From positions 997,190-1,061,189 of the forward strand of contig NZ_DAQC01000001.1 of the NCBI RefSeq assembly GCF_002502735.1: a stretch of DNA of 64,000 nt. Direction: 5' to 3'. The notes beneath the pieces are model-generated. The model saw only the letters and a program-made list of their open reading frames with translations. It ran no database searches and was not told the origin of the DNA. Of the stretch, positions 60,414 to 64,000 are shown piece by piece. This stretch comes from Methanoregula sp. UBA64. Its GTDB lineage: Archaea; Halobacteriota; Methanomicrobia; Methanomicrobiales; Methanospirillaceae. Each line of letters opens with the position of its first letter. Positions within the stretch are counted from its first letter, which is position 1. Position numbers and translations under genes: made by a program.

Positions 60414-61130
60414 TTACAGCCGGACAACCTGATCTTTCCAGACCGCCGGGTAGGTATCGGTGATATTGAGATATGCCGGGCGGTTCGCGGGGACCGTCCC
60501 GTTCACGAAGACCCCGATATGGTAGTACTTGTGGGCGCCGGGCGGGACCGGGAGATCGCTCTCGTAGTCGTGCCAGAGGGCAACAAACGTATCCCGGGGC
60601 ACGGACAGGCGCGACCCGAGAACGGCCGGGTCTTCGAGATACACGTTCCGGTCGTCCATCCCCATGACCACCATGTAGTGGCCGGTATCCCAGGTATCGT
60701 CCCAGGACTTGTTCGCGTCCTGGTACCGCTGCCCGTCGATGATCACGGGAACGCCCGCGTCGAGCGAGGCCCGGACCTCGTCGAGCGTCACGTTCTCGCG
60801 CCAGTGCGCAGAGAGGCCGAGTTTCTCTGAAGCGTTCACCATGTCCCAGGGGTACGTCCCGTGGGAAGGCGTGGTGTTGAGGAGGACGATCAGATCGGAC
60901 TCAAAGGCCGAGATCCCGTAATAGCCAAGCACGGCCTTAAACGACCCCGCCCCGCAGGACCAGGTCTGGGACTGCATCACATCGGGGACGCCGGTGAGCA
61001 TAACGGCACCTGCGCCGGGGCCCGGGGCACCGGATCCGGCGAGCGGTGGGTTGAAGACCGCCATGATCCCGGCGGCAATCAGGACAAAGACTACTACGGC
61101 AATAAAAAGGCCGGCATGGGAATGTTCCAT
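60414..61130 (-). CDS. C39-like secreted peptidase
   Basis: A 238-residue protein. An N-terminal signal anchor (about 8-26, FIAVVVFVLIAAGIMAVF) is followed by a papain-like C39 domain: catalytic Cys in SQTWSCGAGSFKAVLGYYG, His in DTGHYMVVMGMD and Asp/Glu in VYLEDPAVLGSR. It likely cleaves peptides outside the cell. No bacteriocin or transporter gene is next to it. It is divergent from the DHA2 transporter. Confidence 0.83.
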   Translation of the reverse strand: MEHSHAGLFIAVVVFVLIAAGIMAVFNPPLAGSGAPGPGAGAVMLTGVPDVMQSQTWSCGAGSFKAVLGYYGISAFESDLIVLLNTTPSHGTYPWDMVNASEKLGLSAHWRENVTLDEVRASLDAGVPVIIDGQRYQDANKSWDDTWDTGHYMVVMGMDDRNVYLEDPAVLGSRLSVPRDTFVALWHDYESDLPVPPGAHKYYHIGVFVNGTVPANRPAYLNITDTYPAVWKDQVVRL

Positions 61131-61232
61131 ACCGGTATGGTTGGATGAACGGGCTTATGAGGATTGCAGCATCGTGTGCCCGAAAAGAGAAAACGCAACC
61201 CTCATCACATCGTGGAGAAAAACACCCTTACC

Positions 61233-62720
61233 ATGAGCGCCTCCGCCACGGGCACCGCCCGATCCGGATACACCCTGCTGATTCTGTCCATCTCGCTTGC
61301 CACGTTCATGGCTGCGCTTGACGGCACGATCGTCAACATCGCACTCCCCACTATCTCGGAGGCTTTCAATGTCTCGACAACGACCGTGAGCTGGGTGGCC
61401 ACCGCATACCTGCTCGTGATGGCCGGCTGCGTGCTGGTCTTTGGGAAGGTCTCGGACATCATCGGGTTCAAACGCGTGTTCCTGGCCGGGTTTGTGATCT
61501 TTACCCTGGGCTCGCTTGCCTGCGGACTCCTGCCGGAACTCTTAAACTCCCTTGGGATCCTGGTAGCGTCCCGGATGTTCCAGGCGGTCGGCGGGGCCAT
61601 GATCACCGCGATCGGGCCTGCCATGGTCACGGCCTTTATCCCGATGGACCAGAAGGGAAAGGCGATGGGGATCGTAATGACCCTTGCCGCGCTCGGGACT
61701 GCCCTCGGGCCTACCATCGGCGGCGTGCTGGTCCAGTACCTGTCGTGGCACTGGATCTTCTTCATCAATGTGCCGATAGGGATCTGCGCAATCCTGCTCG
61801 GGGCAAAGGTGATCCCGGTTCGGGAGAGCAGCGGGAGCCTTGCGGGCTTTGACCGGACCGGCGCCCTGCTCGCGTTTACCGGCCTTGCCTCCCTGCTCTT
61901 CGTGGTCTCGGAAGGCGAGAGTATGGGGTGGACCTCGCCGATCATCCTCGGCCTTGCCGTACTCACCGTCCTCCTGCTCGCGGGCTTCGTGTGGCAGGAA
62001 TGCCGGGTCACGGATCCCCTCCTCGACCTCTCGCTCTTCAAGAACAGGAACTTCCTTGCCATCAACATCCTGCTCTCGCTTGTCTTCTTCAGCTACGCGG
62101 GGATCAACTACCTCCTGCCGTTCTACTTAAAATACATCCGCGATGTGGATACGTCGACGGCGGGGCTGATCATGACGGCGCTTTCCGTGGCCATGATGGC
62201 TGCCGGGATGCTTTCCGGGATGCTCTTTAACCGGGTGGGCCCGAAAAAGCTCTGCATTGCGGCCGGGGTCCTTCTTGTTGCCGGGTATTTCTGCATTATG
62301 CGGCTCCACGCCGATACGGCCATGCTGTACGTGGTGGGCTGCCTGGCCCTGATCGGCCTTGGCCTCGGGCTCATGGTAACGCCGGCCTCGAACCTCATCA
62401 TGAACGCGGTGGCAAAGACCCGGCATGGCATGGTATCGAGCCTCACGAGCCTGGAACGCTTCGCCCCGCTCACGCTCGGGATCGCCGTCTTCAACATGAT
62501 CTTCCTCTGGGGCGTCAACACGATTGCGGCAAACCACGATGTGACACACCTGTCGCCGGTTGAGCTCCAAAAACCGGTGATCTCGGCGGGTTTTGACCTT
62601 GCATTCTTCGGGTCGTTCGTGCTCGGGATTGTCATCCTTATCCTGGCTCTCGTGATCCGGCAGGAGATCCACCCGGATAATCTCGGGAATGAGGACGAGA
62701 TCGGGCCGGGGATGATCTAG
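61233..62720 (+). CDS. DHA2-type MFS drug transporter
   Basis: A 495-residue major facilitator of the 14-helix DHA2 (EmrB/QacA) family, starting MSASATGTARSGYTLLILSI. Motif D1-like LDGTIVNIALPTISEAF and the conserved VTAFIPMDQKGKAMGIVMTLAALGTALGP segment (in parts) place it there. It exports toxic compounds or antibiotics using H+. The start ATG 61233 is preferred to the upstream frame. A MarR partner is not adjacent. The substrate is unknown. Confidence 0.9.
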   Translation: MSASATGTARSGYTLLILSISLATFMAALDGTIVNIALPTISEAFNVSTTTVSWVATAYLLVMAGCVLVFGKVSDIIGFKRVFLAGFVIFTLGSLACGLLPELLNSLGILVASRMFQAVGGAMITAIGPAMVTAFIPMDQKGKAMGIVMTLAALGTALGPTIGGVLVQYLSWHWIFFINVPIGICAILLGAKVIPVRESSGSLAGFDRTGALLAFTGLASLLFVVSEGESMGWTSPIILGLAVLTVLLLAGFVWQECRVTDPLLDLSLFKNRNFLAINILLSLVFFSYAGINYLLPFYLKYIRDVDTSTAGLIMTALSVAMMAAGMLSGMLFNRVGPKKLCIAAGVLLVAGYFCIMRLHADTAMLYVVGCLALIGLGLGLMVTPASNLIMNAVAKTRHGMVSSLTSLERFAPLTLGIAVFNMIFLWGVNTIAANHDVTHLSPVELQKPVISAGFDLAFFGSFVLGIVILILALVIRQEIHPDNLGNEDEIGPGMI

Positions 62721-62812
62721 AAAAACCGACATTCCTGTCATATTTTGAGGGATAAAAAAGAGATTCGCAGACTCTTGCAAGATTACCGGGGATCCCCGGG
62801 AAAACAGGAGTC

Positions 62813-63019
62813 TCAGATCAGCTGCTTCTTTTTCATATCCCGTATTTCACGGGATATTTCATGCACATCCTTTTTCAGCCAGGTTTTCCGCTCTTTGGTA
62901 TAATCCCCCTTGCCTTCGTCAAACATCTGAAGGAACCGGATCATATCTACCGGGCCGAGTGCTTTTAAGAGCGCATCCATACCTTCTGTATGAATTTCAT
63001 GGAGAGTTCTGGTCTTCAT
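62813..63019 (-). CDS. Small protein next to PIN toxin, possible antitoxin
   Basis: A 68-residue acid/basic helical protein (MKTRTLHEIHTEGMDALLKA) with KKDVHEISREIRDMKKKQL at the end. It overlaps the last 23 bases of the PIN gene on the same strand and follows it, so the order is toxin first. It is the best candidate for the antitoxin by position and size; no DNA-binding motif is seen. Confidence 0.6.
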   Translation of the reverse strand: MKTRTLHEIHTEGMDALLKALGPVDMIRFLQMFDEGKGDYTKERKTWLKKDVHEISREIRDMKKKQLI

Positions 63020-63455
63020 TCTTTTTCACCTCCAGGTACAGATCGACCGGGTTGCATACACGTACAGTGGTATTGTTGCTCATCCTCTTGATATTTTTTA
63101 TCAACAGGTCATCCGTTGTCACAAACACCGCACCGGCCCGCTCGGCGCAGGCGACATGCAATGCGTCCATTGCGTCAATTCCGGATGCTGCCAGGATGTC
63201 GGCCCGCTCTTCCAGACGGTCATCCCATTCGACGGTTTCCCGCGCAAGCGAGGTGATTTCACGGACGTGGAGTAACCGGTTTTGATCTGGAATCTGAAAG
63301 ATTTCATACGCGATCACATCGCTTGAGATCAGTTCCCAGTCAAGCCTGCACCGGTCCAGAAGTGCAATTACCGCTTCCATCTCCATATGGATCCGTGGCT
63401 GGGTTTTCGAATCAAACGGTCTGCACAAACAGCAGACATCCAGGTAGATCTTCAT
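62997..63455 (-). CDS. PIN-domain ribonuclease toxin
   Basis: A 152-residue PIN protein. The acidic residues of the nuclease are in MKIYLDVCCLCRPFD (Asp 6), SSDVIAYEIFQIP (Glu), GIDAMDALHVACAERA (Asp) and FVTTDDLLIKN (Asp pair). PIN toxins cut RNA and are controlled by an adjacent small protein. Here the small gene is downstream, not upstream, unlike most VapBC operons. Confidence 0.82.
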   Translation of the reverse strand: MKIYLDVCCLCRPFDSKTQPRIHMEMEAVIALLDRCRLDWELISSDVIAYEIFQIPDQNRLLHVREITSLARETVEWDDRLEERADILAASGIDAMDALHVACAERAGAVFVTTDDLLIKNIKRMSNNTTVRVCNPVDLYLEVKKNEDQNSP

Positions 63456-63716
63456 TTTCCCGTCCCGGTCATAACCGCATTCTCTTCCTTTCTGTCAGGA
63501 CGGGATAATTATTTCCCCACAGGGAAGGAGCTCCTCGCCCGTTTTCGGCAATTAATCCACCCCGAATGCGCCAGGGGGAATGGCATTTGAGGGCTGACTG
63601 TCGCAATCCCGTTTCTCCAGAATTTTTCCAAAACCGGATGACCTGTCATTATGGAATTCAGGAAGCGTATTGCAGAATCCAAACATTCGATCTCTGTTTT
63701 CCGGATCCGGACCCGG

Positions 63717-63774
63717 GGGGAGGGGGGTGACCCCCACCCCCTCTCCCTTTTTTTTCTAAGAGGGGATCACCCTC
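63717..63774. repeat. GC-tract direct repeat, copy 1
   Basis: A 58-base unit beginning GGGGAGGGGGGTGACCCCCA, continuing through a T8 run and TCTAAGAGGGG, and ending ATCACCCTC. The same order of blocks recurs at 63941-64000. The first 14 bases are identical to 30407-30420. Confidence 0.65.
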
Positions 63775-63940
63775 CCCCCCATGTGCCGGGCCGGCAGGGG
63801 GGTACCCCCCTCCCCCATCCGGCCCAAAACAACCCCCCTCATCAAAAATGATGAACCTGCCACATTTGGCTTTTCCGTCGTGGTTCCATGCGAAATACAG
63901 GCCGGGATTTTGGAGAACACGACCGGTTTTGCGGACAAAA

Positions 63941-64000
63941 GGGGAAGGGGGTGGCCCCCACCCCCCCCTCCTTCGTTTTTTCTAAGAGGGGGTCACCCTC
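63941..64000. repeat. GC-tract direct repeat, copy 2 (cut by window end)
   Basis: A second copy, GGGGAAGGGGGTGGCCCCCA followed by a C run, CTCCTTCG, T6, CTAAGAGGGG and GTCACCCTC at the window edge. Copies are 224 bases apart. The bases before it (GCGGACAAAAGGGG, 63931-63944) resemble GCGGACACAAGGGG at 30397-30410, tying the two repeat regions together. Confidence 0.6.

Larger units (their letters stand above)
63456..64000. other. Right-end spacer with GC-tract repeats
   Basis: No secure gene is seen in the last 545 bases. From 63712 onward G-run/C-run repeats dominate, including two long direct repeats described separately and a dyad GGGGGGAGGGG...CCCTCCCCCC across 63715-63782. Frames here are rich in Gly/Pro and are not believable proteins. 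Confidence 0.5.

Noticed and set aside
63717..64000. Possible CRISPR array.
   Set aside because: Only two repeat copies are visible, they are about 58 bases long, and the distance between them is over 160 bases. The units are G/C-run dyads, and no cas gene is in the window.

Overview
The window is a gene-dense stretch of a euryarchaeal chromosome, almost certainly a methanogen of the order Methanomicrobiales and most like Methanoregula. The order-level call rests on archaeal informational genes (proteasome alpha, RNase P Pop5 and Rpp30, L15e, L21e, Rpo4, archaeal SRP54/FtsY, prefoldin alpha, thermosome, NAC, Pus10/TrmY), an HdrA-like flavo-iron-sulfur protein, GC-rich coding DNA, and many PAS-type histidine kinases carrying an RHD-x-x-N H-box. 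The genus is inferred from style, not from a database comparison.

Layout. 1-2.0 kb: end of the exosome/proteasome superoperon (psmA, rnp2, rnp3, rpl15e, minus strand). 2.2-8.5 kb: a lipoprotein, moaC-nnrD, then recJ-like-PUA-nac-trmI in overlapping frames, then a MazEF-like pair. 8.7-13.6 kb: thermosome, a CARF-like wHTH regulator followed by a dyad-rich spacer, and a wHTH-TPR protein. 14.2-23.1 kb: pyrBI, coaD, a gamma-CA/HdrA-like/mtnA/DUF116 run, bactofilin, a UbiA prenyltransferase, tRNA-Arg(CCT) and trm1. 23.2-39.3 kb: a signalling region with a FIST protein plus PAS kinase, a DRG GTPase, tRNA-Glu(CTC) beside an AT-rich islet, a solute-binding sensor with a degenerate kinase, a wHTH with six PAS domains, a soluble chemoreceptor with CheW, a receiver-PAS-kinase, a TPR protein and a ribbon-helix-helix protein. 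39.4-51.6 kb: accessory genes (flavin reductase, two transporters, methyltransferase, MarR-MATE with a visible operator, small conserved proteins, ABC-2 exporter). 51.6-60.3 kb: translation and secretion genes (hemK2-like, ksgA, DUF655, rpo4, L21e, pus10, trmY, srp54, ftsY, pfdA), interrupted by a Mo-Mpt oxidoreductase and a DUF4405 membrane protein. 60.4-64 kb: C39-like peptidase, DHA2 transporter, PIN module and GC-rich repeats.

How it works together. Pus10 and TrmY act in turn on tRNA position 54, and Trm1 and TrmI add further tRNA modifications. SRP54, FtsY and the secretion-linked genes serve membrane targeting. PyrB and PyrI form aspartate transcarbamoylase. MoaC makes a precursor of the molybdopterin that the 52.6-53.3 kb oxidoreductase would need. 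The signalling region has several input modules, but neither CheA nor a clear effector regulator is present for them in the window.

The least explained items are the kinase-like sensor without its phospho-acceptor histidine (28.5-30.2 kb), the AT-rich islet with an A7 frameshift and a palindrome-controlled zinc-ribbon gene (27.1-28.1 kb), the CARF-like regulator with twin palindromes (10.6-11.5 kb), the Mo-Mpt/DUF4405 pair, the dispersed hairpin and GC-tract repeats, and a probable CTG start on an ABC ATPase.
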